From Pneumocystis sp. 'macacae' (lineage: Eukaryota; Ascomycota; Pneumocystomycetes; Pneumocystales; Pneumocystaceae), in contig CM030733.1 in the NCBI GenBank assembly GCA_018127085.1, positions 248,001 through 312,000 on the forward strand: 64,000 bases of DNA, in the 5' to 3' direction. Positions 24,261 to 35,735 of this stretch are shown piece by piece. The translations under genes were made by a program, and so were the position numbers. The notes under the pieces are model-generated. The model was not told the DNA's origin. It worked only from the letters and a program-made list of their open reading frames with translations, and made no database searches. Position 1 is the first letter of the stretch. Each line of letters opens with the position of its first letter.

Positions 24261-25860
24261 ATGACAGGAAAAATCAATGAAAAATCAGGATTAAAAACTG
24301 ATCTGACAGAAAAAGAAATTAAAAAAGGACAGGTGAATATTTTTTGAATAAAAAATGAAAAAAATTAAAGTGTTTTTAGGAAAAATTCATCCGTAAATAT
24401 GGAAAAAAGAAAACATTATATACTAATATAAAGAGAAGGATTAGTTAGAACATCGGACGAACTTTTGGAACGATATAAAAATGAAACACCTTCTTTAGTT
24501 CTTCATATGTATCCTACACACTTTAGATTTGAACAACAGGTAAATAGATATCACATAATAATAGATCAAAGTATTTTTAACCTAAAAAGGAAGGTGTTTT
24601 TCTATACAATAGCCCTATGAAGGTAGAGATCGAATATATAATGTATTACATTTTAATCGTACAAAGATAATTTTAGAATATATTAGAATGGAAACAATAC
24701 CTCCTGACTGTATGGAGATTTTTAGAGACTCAAGAACTCGGTTCTATGAAGGAATTTTTAAAACCAAATTTAAAATTATTCTAATTTATTCAAAAGGATG
24801 TTTAATTGTTCAAATACGAGATCATAGACAGAATGTAAATGAGAGTTCTCATTCTAATGAAAATAAGACTATGAATCTGGTAAATGAACACGTGATTCCT
24901 TCAAAATCACCTCCTAGAAGCTTTCCAACAGTAAATGCTACAGAAAAGGTTTATCATACAGTTTTAAAGCCATCTTCAGAAACGCTATGGGCAGAAATGT
25001 GTCTTTTTAGTGAATCAGTTGATGGAAAATTTACAGATGATATGGCTATAAAATTTGAATCCCAAATATTAGTAACAAACACATATTTTTCTTATTTTTA
25101 TTAAAATATTAATAGATAGCAACTACACCTATTCTTTATTTACAACCTGCAACAAATCCTATGGTAATGTCCAAAATATTTTCGGAATTATATGAGCCCA
25201 TGCTTCCAATTATGAAAAAAAGAAAACAAAGTCCTGATAAAATAAATGAAACTAAAAAAGAAGAAGAACAATTTATGTTAATTATGGATGAAAAGCAGGG
25301 AAAGAGCTTTCAACCTAGGTTTATTAAACGGAATTTCTTTCTTAGCTAACCAATAATTTAGCTTTTCACGACTTGCTTTTGCTGAAAAACTCCGTCATAA
25401 ACGATTACGAACTAATTTCGACTCTCCTCATATTTACCAAAGACAAAACTCTCAAAATACTTCATTTAATATTTACAAAAATGATACATCTTTACAAAAA
25501 ATGCAGCAAAAAAATTCTACATTTTTATTTTCCAATAACACACCTATGATAAACCCTATGTTAAAAAATCAACCTGGAAACATTTATACAAGAGAACAAC
25601 AGGATGCGATAAGGGCACAAAAGACAATGCTTCAGGTCAGAACAATGCAGTTAAAACAAGCAGGCGTGCCTATCCATCAAATTAATGAAATTATTCGCCA
25701 ACAAGCAGCACAAATGAGTCTCAACATACAAGAAATGCCAACTCGTACAGAAGGCATTAACATAAATCATTCAATTCAAGATCCATATTCTCTACAAAGA
25801 AATAGGGGGCATACTAATATTACAGGGACTGAAAAGACATCTACAGAACATAAAATCTAA
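24261..25860 (+). CDS. SPT20: SAGA subunit Spt20
   Basis: Scaffold of SAGA needed for complex integrity. The first exon from the ATG at 24261 (MTGKINEKSGLKTDLTEKE) leads through two introns to ILRTSDELLERYKNETPSLVLHMYPTHFRFEQQ. That is the Spt20 signature (LLERY...PSL..HL.P.HFRF). It continues EGVFLYNSPM and METIPPDCMEIFRDSRTRFYEGCLIVQIRDHR, another hallmark. The C-terminal half is low-complexity, with an SFSRLAFAEKLRHKRLRTN segment and a Gln/Met-rich tail (MLQVRTMQLKQAGVPIHQINEIIRQQAAQM). Five to seven exons, about 400 residues. Short introns around 24340-24470 are inferred from frame. Together with SGF11 this is the second SAGA gene in the window. Confidence 0.88.
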
Positions 25861-26254
25861 ATCTTTAAAAATTCAACATAATTTAGTTTTTTAAAAACAT
25901 TATTATAGAAATATTCATAAATGATTAAAAATATTTTTAAATAATTTAGGATATAAAACAATCAATTTTGCTTTTGGGATGATATTAACTTATTCATTAT
26001 AATTAATAAAAATAATAATTTTCAAATACTTAATATAAATCCAAATACAAATCAAGGTATTCATGTGCATTTACAATACTTTTGTATATATTTTTCTCAA
26101 TTAAAATACTATTTTACATTATAATCTTTATTAACACCATCAAACCTTAGATAACCGATAACAATATTTGAAAATCATTTAGAAGAAATAGATTTAAAAA
26201 ACAAAAAAATACGTCAGATTCAAAAAAATATAATCTTTGAAATACTTCATTTTT
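25861..26254. other. AT-rich intergenic spacer
   Basis: 394 bp between SPT20 and the CENP-O-like gene on the same strand. Nothing recognised beyond poly-A/T runs. Confidence 0.5.
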
Positions 26255-27198
26255 ATGTCATCAATATATGCACAATATCAAGCAGAGATTTTATCTCTTC
26301 GTTCAGAATGTAAAATTATCTTTTTTTCAATAAACATCTGACTTAATAAATAGTAACAAAACTAGAGTTAAAAAGAAATAATTTATTATTAAAATTACTT
26401 GAATCGGATCCTGTTATTCATGAATATACTTCAGCTAAAGCACCACAAGATTTAAAACTAATTGAGAGTGAATGGAACATTGAAAAACTATACCGCCTAT
26501 CAGGTATCACGTTTTTCATTCCATCTGATCCTGAAAAATATGTTACTATTAAGAAAAAATCGTCATATAAACTCGTAGGAGCAAGAATCGATCTTTTTCA
26601 TCAAGGTAATTTTTACAAACATAAATAACTAATTATAACACAAATTATCACAGGTTTTACATTTGACATATATTTAATTATATTTAAAAATACTATAGGT
26701 GCATTTCTGAAACCCCATTATTTAATATTTCGTCTTGATAATGGATTATCATTATATAAACATACCATACCCAACTTTATTGATATAGATTTACTGGCAA
26801 AAAAGTGGTTAAATAAAGAGACAAATGTAAGAAATATACAAAATAAACGTATTTAATAATACATTTATTTAGACGTTTCTTTCTTTAATACGTAGACAAT
26901 TACTTTATCATGAAATTCGTTCTGCTCATATCCGTGAACTAGAAAACATATTTTCAAACTCAACTATTCTCTGCGACCCAGCTGCAACATTTATGGAAAT
27001 AAAAAACAAGTAAAATCATCTAATATTTTAATACTAGATATACTTATTGTTAATAGGAAATATACAATAACTATCAAGTTTGGAAACACAGATATCGAAA
27101 AAACAATGATTACAAATTCAAAAGGAGAAAGAATTGTAGAATTAGAAAAAAAGTTAATTAAAAGAGGTCCTATTACGATTCGCCATCTTCTAGAATAA
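26255..27198 (+). CDS. MCM21: Inner kinetochore protein, CENP-O/Mcm21/Mal2 family
   Basis: CENP-O-type subunit of the constitutive centromere network (Mcm21 in budding yeast, Mal2 in fission yeast). Start ATG at 26255 (MSSIYAQYQAEILSLRSE), then a coiled coil (TKLELKRNNLLLKLLESDP). The RWD-like half reads KLYRLSGITFFIPSDPEKY, then KLVGARIDLFHQ, then FLKPHYLIFRLDNGLSLYKHTIPNFIDIDLLAKKW. RLSGIT, GvRiDvF and HTIPxFI are the family landmarks. A final exon gives LLYHEIRSAHIRELEN and ends GPITIRHLLE. Five or six exons, about 260 residues. One exon boundary near 26650-26700 is uncertain, because an in-frame alternative reads through FDIYLIIFKNTIG. MIS18 elsewhere in the window is functionally related (centromere identity). 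Confidence 0.82.
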
Positions 27199-27582
27199 CC
27201 CTTTTTTTATATATATTATAATGTATATTATACTCAAAAACTATACTATTCTCATATATGTATATTATTTTTGAAAACCATTTCACTCATTTCAACTAAA
27301 AATTTCTGCATTTATTATCTTTATTGCCTAATTACAACTAATATTTGTTTATCTTAAGAATTTAAATATCGATTATTTCAAGAAAACACGAAATAAAGAA
27401 CTGTAAAATAAATAAAAACAGACACGGGAAACGCGTTTTTATGCACGAATATAAAATAGTTTGTAGGGAATAGGTATATTTTGTTTTTTTTCCTGGGATT
27501 TAAAATCATATTAAAAAGTTTTGTTACAAAAAATTTTGACGTGAGTTTATTAAAATATATTTTGATTAAATAAAAGAAAAAA
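27199..27582. promoter_or_regulatory. Spacer with an MCB-type ACGCGT box
   Basis: 384 bp between the CENP-O gene and the channel gene. It contains GGGAAACGCGTTTTT with the MluI cell-cycle box ACGCGT at 27431-27436, about 150 bp upstream of the channel ATG. No gene recognised. Confidence 0.45.
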
Positions 27583-29612
27583 ATGCGCTTGACTCTCTGC
27601 TTTGCTTTTTTTGTATGTGTTCCTTCTGTTTTTGGTTTTCAAAAATATATTACATTGGGGGAAGATGTTTTTTACTCAAAAAATTTTGAATCATGTAGTG
27701 ATCATCCACTGATTGAAATTACATCTTTTAAAGCCAAGTATTATCGCAAAATACCATCCATAGAATTCGATATGTCTGCAAGAAGCTTTATAGAAGACAA
27801 TGTCACAAGTATGTAATAATATTTAGTTAATAATTGAGCTTATGAAAAAAATTCAGTATCTTTCTTATTTATAATCTATGAGAAAACATACATAAATAAA
27901 ACATATGATACATGCACTCTTGGAATTTCTAATCTATGCTACCTAGAAGCAACTCCCTCATTTTCAACTAAAGGGTCATTATTATTTTCTTCCAAACAAA
28001 TAAATATTCCAGGTTTTTATTTGATTTTATTTAGAATTTTAACTAAAAATCCAAGAAATTATGTTTGGAATCCCAGACTTTGAAGGAAAAGCTTATTTTC
28101 GCTTTTATTCCACAACAACAGGAAATGAAATTTCTTGTTTGAAGACAACAATTACAAGTAAACAATCATTTCATCATAGAATTATAATATGGATATGTCT
28201 CTGCTTTTTTTCGCTGTCAGCTTTAACATCATTTATAGCATTTTCTTCACAATCAGGTTTTTCATATGCTTTGCTAACAGCTTCTCATTCTATTCCTGGA
28301 TTATTAACGTTTTGGAATTATTTTCAATTTCTCACAACTATGGCGATGGAAAACGTAATATATCCAGCTCCTTTAATTGCATGGGCCTCTAATTTTGCAT
28401 TTTCTATTGGTCTTATCCGTTTTTTCCAGCAACTTATATATACATTTAACAAATTTACAAAAAAGTATATAAATATAGGCCTAAATAGGTTCAAAAGAGA
28501 AAAAATAGATGATAATAATTTCATATCACTAGAATTTTATAAAGGCGTTCAAGGTCAACTAAATTATTTAAAAATTACCAATACTAATGCTTTTATAACG
28601 TCAATTACATGTTTTTCAGCGGCTATTTTAGGATTTTTTACTATTTCTATAATATTTTCTTTTATTGCAAGAATCATTAGACGAAATGAAAGATTTGTTA
28701 GAAAAAATTGGATAAATTTTAGTCTTTGGTCTATTTTAAGACTGGTTAGTTTTATAAATGTCACTATGAAAAACATTTATTCTTCTAGCTAATTATTAAT
28801 GTTTTTGGATTGTCATTTATTTCTATTTATCAATTAGTGCTTCATGATACTTATCAACCCAAAGTGCTTGCAGCATTTTCTTTACTTATATTTGTAGTAC
28901 CTGTATTAATATTGAGTTTATTATATCTTGTTCGATGCTATTTTCGAAGATTGGATGAAGAAATGACTGCTAAATACTGGGGCTGGCTTATTGTTGAATA
29001 TAATCCTAAAAGACAACATTTTTATCTGATTTTTTTCATGTATTCTTTATCTAAAGCACACATTTTAGGAATTTTCAACTTTCCACCTAAAGAACAAACA
29101 ATTTCACTTTGTGCAATTGAACTATTTTATTTATTAAGTATAATGATTTTACGACCATTTGAATCTATTAGAGCACACATTCTTGAACTGTTTCTTGGAA
29201 TAATCAGGACATTATGTTTAGGAACCGTTATTGTATTTACATTTAATATATCGGTATGTATCTCTATTTTAAATAGATAGCGTTTTAAAAATGTATTTAG
29301 GGATTATCACGGATATTATTGGGCACTATGATTATAATAATGTCTACTATAGGTCTATTATTTTTGTTTATTTTCACTTTATGGAACTTTTTTGCCATTT
29401 CACTTTTAGCTCATCATAAAGATCATACTTATTATGATTGTTCTAAACGAACAAGTAGCTTATCCGATAAAATTTACAACTATAAACGCAGAATTTTCAA
29501 AGTAAAAAAATTTGGGAAGGTTTCTGGTTATGATCAATATCTTTATCCACAAAAGCAGTGTTGTGATTATTCTTCTCAAAGTCGTAGATTTGGTATCCAT
29601 AATACAAAATAG
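27583..29612 (+). CDS. TRP-like ion channel / Pkd2-family membrane protein
   Basis: Fungal TRP-like membrane protein with an N-terminal ML-like domain, as in fission-yeast Pkd2 and Trp663 and the flavin-carrier relatives. Residues 1-19 (MRLTLCFAFFVCVPSVFGF) form a signal peptide. Exons to about 28010 give a luminal domain with paired Cys (ESCSDHP, DTCTLGISNLCYLE, SCLKTT). From about 28180 there are many hydrophobic spans (IIIWICLCFFSLSALTSFIAF, AAILGFFTISIIFSFIARI and others through 29230), roughly nine in total. The cytosolic tail is basic and Tyr/Ser-rich. Introns occur near 27809, 28010, 28749-28792 and 29254-29300. About 580 residues. Pkd2-type proteins are linked to cytokinesis and wall integrity. 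Which paralogue this is, and what it transports, cannot be said from sequence. Confidence 0.82.
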
Positions 29613-30073
29613 CCATATATTCATGATTACACTACTACAACTTATCTCAAAAAAAAAAAAACGAAAAATAACAAGTATCTTTTGTATCCTAGTTTTACAT
29701 GAATTTTAAAATTGTACATTTACAAACTCAATAATTCTAAAATTAATACGTTTTTTTAAAGAAATATAAGTTAATGTAAGTTTTTATACAGCTTTATATA
29801 CTCTATGTAAATGCAGTATGTTCCCGATCCCTGTTTCCTACAAAGCAGACATTTAATATATCACCGTTCTACATTTTTTTTATTTTAATGTTCTATTTTT
29901 AATATCCAATCTAGACATAACACGATAATTGCAATAAACTCTAATCAACATCTTAATATGCAGGACTCTTTGAAAAGGCATAGAATACCATTTTTTTTAT
30001 TTTCTAACTTTGTTTTAGAAAAATTGACTTAGGTTTTCTCTATATTTGTTTTTAAAACTCTAACACTTTTTAG
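29613..30073. other. Intergenic region, may contain the NAA50 first exon
   Basis: About 460 bp of AT-rich DNA between the channel and NAA50. An ATG at 29958 (MQDSLKRHRIPFF) could open the NAA50 gene, but every GT donor I find gives the wrong phase for the next exon, so the true 5' exon is unresolved. Confidence 0.4.
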
Positions 30074-30544
30074 AAAATTTAACAGCAAACAATATAGGTG
30101 TTTTTAGAACTCTTCACCAGGTCTTATTTCCAATTAATTATAATGAAAAATTCTATGAAGAAAGTCTGAATATTGGAGAATTAGCAAAACTTGCGTATTT
30201 TAACAATATTTGTGTTGGTTGTATTAGATGTCAATTAGAAGATGAGAAACTTTATCTTATGACACTTGGTGTTTTAGCAGCATACAGATGCATTGGAATA
30301 GGTATAATTACCATTCTATTCATGCTTTAATCTTCTAAACAAAATAGGTCAAAGGCTTTTAGATCATATTTTAGAACATGCACAAAAACTGAATGTAAAA
30401 AGTATTTATTTACACGTATGGACAGAAAACAAAGATGCTATAGAGTGGTATACAAAACGGAAATTCCATATTCTAGATACATTGCCCAACTATTATACAA
30501 AGATTCAGCCTGGTACAGCACATGTTTTGTCAAGAACATTATAG
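30074..30544 (+). CDS. NAA50: N-alpha-acetyltransferase Naa50 (San), 5' end unresolved
   Basis: GNAT-fold N-terminal acetyltransferase associated with the NatA complex; it acetylates Met-starting N-termini and supports cohesion. The readable part begins in an exon preceded by CACTTTTTAG and gives NLTANNIGVFRTLHQVLFPINYNEKFYEESL. That matches the Naa50 substrate-binding loop (FPVSYNDKFYKD). Next are GELAKLAYFNNICVGCIRC and YLMTLGVLAAYRCIGIG, then, after an intron near 30303-30347, QRLLDHILEHAQKL. RCIGIG|QRLL is the acetyl-CoA loop (R/Q-x-x-G-x-G/A). It ends YLHVWTENKDAIEWY and NYYTKIQPGTAHVLSRTL. About 150 residues. Only the first few residues and the initiation codon are missing from my model. 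Confidence 0.85.
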
Positions 30545-31887
30545 ACGAATAATTTGTAACGTAATCTTTAAACTGTCATAATCGTATTTTGATACATACT
30601 AAAGACCTACTACTTTATGTCTATTTATTATTTTTAGTATTGATTTTTTTCAAGTAGAAAAATTAAAATTCTTTTAATAACTTATTAACAGAACAATATA
30701 AATATTGAATTCGAATATAATATATGTTTTAGTCTTCAAAATACTATCAGAATGATTTTGATTATAAATCTAGCTTAATATGAAAAACAACATCAAATAT
30801 ACTTAAGAAATATTATTTTTTTCCTTTTTATAACTTTATCAAATAAGAGAATCATACAATTTAGTATTATAGATATACCAAATACAAAATTCAGTCCATA
30901 TCAATTAATACATACTATCTAATAAAATTAATACATTAAAAGAAAAATTAATATTATATATTGCTGTTATTATTTATTCGAAACATATATGTTATTACCA
31001 ATTTGTTTTCATATAGAAATATATAGCACATCAATAACTACTATAATGACTCTAAGTTATCAAGAAAAGATCAAATTTAATAATTGATTATTATATGTTC
31101 CAGATATAATATATATATCATAAAAAAACTAAAAAAATTATCATTGAAAGTTAGCTAAATATTTAGACATAATATTACAATAAACCCATTAAACCTTAAA
31201 TTACATTTCCAAAAATTAACTATAATAGCTAGAAAAAAACATTTAATATTTAATAAAAACAGTAAACGTTAATATTGATATTCAATAAAAACATAATTTT
31301 AAGTGATAATAAATAATTAGATCTACAAAACTAAGGCGTAAATTCATTAAATAGTCTATATACTTTTAAATATTTTGAAAAATAGTATAAAATACAATAG
31401 AATATAAATTAATTTTTATAAAAAAGCATCAATATAATATCTACTAGAAAATTTATTTTCTGTATTAAAACAGCTTGTTAAAACAAAAAATATTCATCTT
31501 TTACAATATTTAATAAAAAAATAAAAAACAAATAAAAAAGATCATATTATATATAATAAAAACCATTATTGGTAATATGAATTTTACAAAATTTCTCATT
31601 TGTCAAAATATTCAAAATTCTATAAAAATTACGATTCTCTTAACTCCAACCAAAGACTATTGAAACATAAATAATATAAAAATGAGATTAGATTGTATAA
31701 ACTTTAGATAAATGTACATATAAAACATAAAATATTTTTATGAATAATTAGAAAACTAGGATTTTAAGAGATAGCAAACAATATTTATAGAATAAAGGCA
31801 TTATGTTAATGTCTAAGGAAACACGGGAATACTATTCACTAAATTACAATGGTAGTTTAATTCAAATCTCATTTAGTATTTTTATCA
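30545..31887. other. Long AT-rich intergenic region (convergent)
   Basis: 1.3 kb between the stops of NAA50 (+) and the NIMA kinase (-). Extremely AT-rich with no frame of coding character. Nothing recognised. Confidence 0.55.
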
Positions 31888-33672
31888 TCAATTCAATATA
31901 GTGACATTCTTTCGTAAAAAAGGACTAGGAAGTTCTTCACCGTCCTCCCATACATTCTTTCTCCACATTTCCATAACAGTTGGTCTTGGATTTCGAAGAT
32001 TCCTATTAGCCTCAGTGTTTACTTCATTTCTTGAAAGTCCTTGAGTATGAAGAGGAGAGTCAAGAGTTTTCCTATTATTTGGAGAAACCCTTAAACGACT
32101 GGGAGTAACTGGATTTTTTTTCGACACAGTATTAGACAACTTTAACGTATTTTCTTGTAATGGTTGACGAACGGGTATGTTTGACATAGCTAACTGTCTT
32201 CTTTCATTTGGGGAAAAATGAGTAGGAGATAATTTGGCTAAACTAATATCAATGGTTTGACGTTTATCCTTAACAGGGGATGAGCAATGAAGAGATGAAA
32301 TCGTATGTGCTGATGACATTGCAGGAGATCTATTTATAGGTCGTTCTCCAGAGTGCCCTATTTCTTGTATTTTAGAATAAAATCGCTCAACTTCTGGTTG
32401 TGTTCGACAAACGTGAGCATGAATAACTTTTTCTAAATTCATTTCTTTTTCATATAATATTCGTTCTCTATTCTTAAGCTCTTCTTCTTTTACCAAAACA
32501 TTTGCTTCTCTTTTTAACAAAGAATTTTCTCTAATTTTTAATTCTTTACGCCTATAAACAGATTAATATAAAAACCAAAAAATGAACTATTTACAATGCC
32601 AATACTTCTAATTCCTTACGATAAGCCCGAAACATATCAATCATCAATAAATCAGAAGCCATTGGTCTTCTTTTTGGATCAACAGCAAGACACCATCTTA
32701 TTGTATCTCTAAGAGTCATAGAGTACAAACCAGAGATAGGAGGAAATATCCCTCTACGTATCTTATGGTTTAATTCAGGCTGCGTCATTGCTCTAAAAGG
32801 TGGCAATTTTGTACACATTTCATACATTGTACATCCTAATGCCCATATATCAGATTTTGCAGTATACGGTTCATGATTAATGATCTCTGGAGACATATAA
32901 TAAGGCGTTCCAACATATGTTTGTGCAAAAGTTGTGGATGGATCGTCTAAAATCCTTGAAAGCCCAAAATCACCCAATTTGACAGAAATTTCACCGTCCC
33001 GAAAAACTAAGCCCAATATTAGAAAGTCTAACAAAAAACAAAAATTATTACTATTATCTGGCTTAATATCTCGATGAAGTACAACAACCGATGATGACGG
33101 AGAAGGTGAAGATGAAACTAAAACTTCAGACGGCGGTGCATCTGCACCAAAGTGACATCTATATAAAGCCAGCGTCAGCTGTACAAAAATGCTCCATAAA
33201 ATGTTTTCCGGTATCATCGAACTAAACAATTTAACGCACATACACAAAACACAAATCATACTTTTCCTGCTGACAATCTTTGATAAGAGATCCAAGATCT
33301 CCATTACCACAAAACTCCATATACAAATATATAGTATGATTGGCACGATCAATACTTCGTCCAAAATAACGTACAATATGAGGATGACGCAAATTTGATA
33401 AAATATGTACTTCAGATGCCAACTGCTTCCTCTCTCGCTCTTCCATTTTCCTGTAATGAATCTCTTTACGTGCAAAAACCTTATTTATTACTAAAATCCC
33501 TTATATAAAACCTTCTTTACCATTCCATCTGATTTCCGCCGGACCTATTTTGCATCAAAAAACGTCAAAAAGACAGAAAAAAACTTACCTTTCGAATCAA
33601 ACCAAAAGATCCATGTCCAATCACTTCTAAGAGCTCATAATCAGCGTCATTGACTCCTTCTACACTCTCCAT
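31888..33672 (-). CDS. FIN1: NIMA-family (Nek2/Fin1/Kin3) protein kinase
   Basis: Mitotic Ser/Thr kinase of the NIMA family. Start ATG at 33672 (MESVEGVNDADYELLEVIGHGSFG). The Gly-rich loop is followed by VFARKEIHYRKMEERERKQL with the catalytic Lys and Glu region, then RHPHIVRYF. The hinge is YLYMEFCGNGDLGSLI. The catalytic loop HRDIKPDN is joined to IFRDGE by removing a 45-nt intron (33007-33051). DFG (KLGDFGLSR), the activation segment VGTPYYMSPE, and DIWALGCTMYEM follow. A Ser/Pro-rich insert precedes HRD, as in fungal NIMAs. After the kinase, a coiled coil (ELKIRENSLLKREANVLVKEEELKNRERIL) and a Ser/Pro tail match Nek2/Fin1. About 490 residues. An X-box-like palindrome lies 66 bp upstream of the ATG, in the region shared with NUP53. 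Confidence 0.93.
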
Positions 33673-33699
33673 GGTCTTTGGCGACCGGTGGAGCGCTAC

Positions 33700-33718
33700 A
33701 GAACGTTCAAAGAACGTT
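33700..33718. promoter_or_regulatory. Direct repeat AGAACGTT x2 in the FIN1/NUP53 promoter
   Basis: AGAACGTT occurs at 33700-33707 and again at 33711-33718, an 11-bp period (one helical turn), between the divergent kinase and nucleoporin genes. The same octamer lies at 60748-60755 in another divergent promoter. It is only 28 bp from the kinase ATG, so it may also be in that gene's leader. Confidence 0.55.
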
Positions 33719-33737
33719 GATGTTTATCAACCAAGGT

Positions 33738-33751
33738 GTTTCCATGGAAAC
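33738..33751. promoter_or_regulatory. X-box-like palindrome GTTTCCATGGAAAC
   Basis: Perfect 14-bp palindrome resembling the RFX-family site (GTTRCCATGGYAAC) with the R and Y positions changed. It lies 66 bp upstream of the kinase ATG and about 210 bp upstream of NUP53. RFX proteins (Sak1, Crt1) exist in fungi; binding here is inference. Confidence 0.5.
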
Positions 33752-33963
33752 AGCTATCGAAAGAGTAAGATGAGTAAAGATTAAAGTCAACGAAACGAAA
33801 TTAACAAAAATCAAAAAAACTAAAAGTAAACGTAAAGAAGATAGAAAATCTGCGTAAGGAGTAAAAAGAAAATAAAAAGGAATACAAAAACAAACAGAAA
33901 ATTTTTAAACGGAAAGAAAAAAAAAAACAAAAATTGCTAATTTTTTTTTTTAAAACACACAAT

Positions 33964-35295
33964 ATGTATTCAAATGACCTAGTATCTACACCAATAAACG
34001 CATCACCTTTTAGTATTCCATCGACAATTTCTAGTATAGAGCCTTTAGGATCACCAGCAGTCAAACCCCAAAATGCACCTTTGAACGGACATTTTCGTTC
34101 ATCGAGTTTTCAAGATGTTTATGTCTCTCGAGCGAATACACCAGATATATCTATTGGAAAGCGGAAATATGTTCCATCACATCTATCTCAGCTTCCATAC
34201 AGGGTACAGGAGTATTTTTTTAAAAGAAATACTTATTCTAGGACAGAAATCATATACACCAGATCGTTCGAGTCCTCTAGTCAGTCAACCATCTTTTACA
34301 GTTCGAACATCAGCGTTTGTTTAAAAAAATTCTACATGAACATGCTTATGTTGAAAGGTCAAGTATTCGTAAAAGCTCTTCACCACCAAACTGGTTTGGT
34401 GGACCTAGTTTTGGGACCCCTAAGTTATCCAACCAGACATGTTTTTTTTAACTTATCTATTATAGATCCAATCCAAGGAAAGGAAAAGCAGGTCATAAGG
34501 TTCTAGAAGAAGAAGCGCCGCCAACAGAATCACTTTATGATATTGAGGGAGGCAGTATTATTAAAGATTTAGAACCTAACAGTCCTTCATCAGAAAATAG
34601 TAAGTCTTATATCATTGAAAAACAAATTAAATATTTTAGAATTTAATTCAACTCCAGAGTTATCAGTTCGACAAAAAGAAATATCTTCCAAACCATCAAC
34701 TATACCCACATCAGTTATTTTATTTGGATTTCCAGCAACACTGACATCTCATGTTATTTCACATTTTTCAAGATATGGAGAAATCCTAGATCATTCTGCA
34801 ACGGAGAATCCAATATCTACAGGTAGCAACTGGCTTAAAATAACCTATGCAGATGAGGAAGCAGCGAACAAGGCAGTTTCATCTAATGGAACTATTATTG
34901 GTGGAACTTATATGGTAGGATGCATATTTGCACCAATTGACGAAACAAAAACAGATAAAGAATCGGATTTGGTAATGGAGTTGGATACAAAGACTCCATC
35001 ACCTCATTGCAACGTGAACCAAAAACATCGATCTATCACGCCAATAACCCATCAAGAATCTCCTAATATCAATTTAAGCACATCACTTAATTCATACAAA
35101 ACAAACACTTGTAATGGTCGACGTATAGAAGTACTAGGCTCAGAAGGTATTTTCAAAGAAACACCAGATAAAGCATATTCGTGGATTACTTGGTCATCTG
35201 CAAATAAATCAAACGAGCCTTCGGAGATAGAATACAAAAGTCAATGGAAAAACAAACTTGTTAGAGGCATCATGGAATTACTCTTTGGATTCTAG
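33964..35295 (+). CDS. NUP53: Nucleoporin Nup53/Nup35 (Nup40-like)
   Basis: Linker nucleoporin of the nuclear pore inner ring. Start ATG at 33964 (MYSNDLVSTPINASPFSIPS). The N-terminal half is Ser/Pro-rich and disordered; splices give SPPNWFGGPSFGTPKLSNQ, with a few FG dipeptides. The Nup35-type RRM is at 34690-34940: TSVILFGFPATLTSHVISHFSRYGEI, then NWLKITYADEEAANKAVSSNG and YMVGCIFAP. LFGFP and NWLKI..A are family landmarks. The C-terminus WKNKLVRGIMELLFGF is an amphipathic helix of the kind that anchors Nup53 to the membrane. Introns lie near 34202-34240, 34310-34357, 34430-34470 and 34600-34660; about 370 residues. It is divergent from the NIMA kinase, and NIMA kinases phosphorylate pore proteins in other fungi; a link here is only suggestive. 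Confidence 0.88.
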
Positions 35296-35735
35296 TAAAA
35301 CATGTAGAATAACAACCATTAAATAAATATATAAAACAAACTATCTACTAAAAGCGGTTCTTCAAAAAACAGCCCTTTCTCAATACATTCTTTCAAAACT
35401 TAGAAAATAACAGTCTATAATATAGACATGTTTATAATAACTTATCCATACCAACATAGACACTTCGGATAACCAATTACTCTCATTACTAATACACCAA
35501 AACCAACTCTCTAAACATTGCTATACATGCAAATCCAACAATATACCTAAAGCACTGCTGAAGCACAAAAGCACAGCCAAAACACCATTTTATCAATACT
35601 CTGAGTATATGATGACATTTAAAGTCCCACAGTGCATCGGCGGTGCTTACAAGTGCTTCTCAATGCCAGTATTTATTGGAACAGCGGACGATAACAGCGC
35701 CTTAGTGTCTAGTGATCAATTTTTTACTCAAACGG
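35296..35735. other. Convergent spacer NUP53 / zinc-finger gene
   Basis: 440 bp between two stops. Nothing recognised; a plus-strand frame at 35609-35806 overlaps the antisense of the zinc-finger exon and has no domain. Confidence 0.5.
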
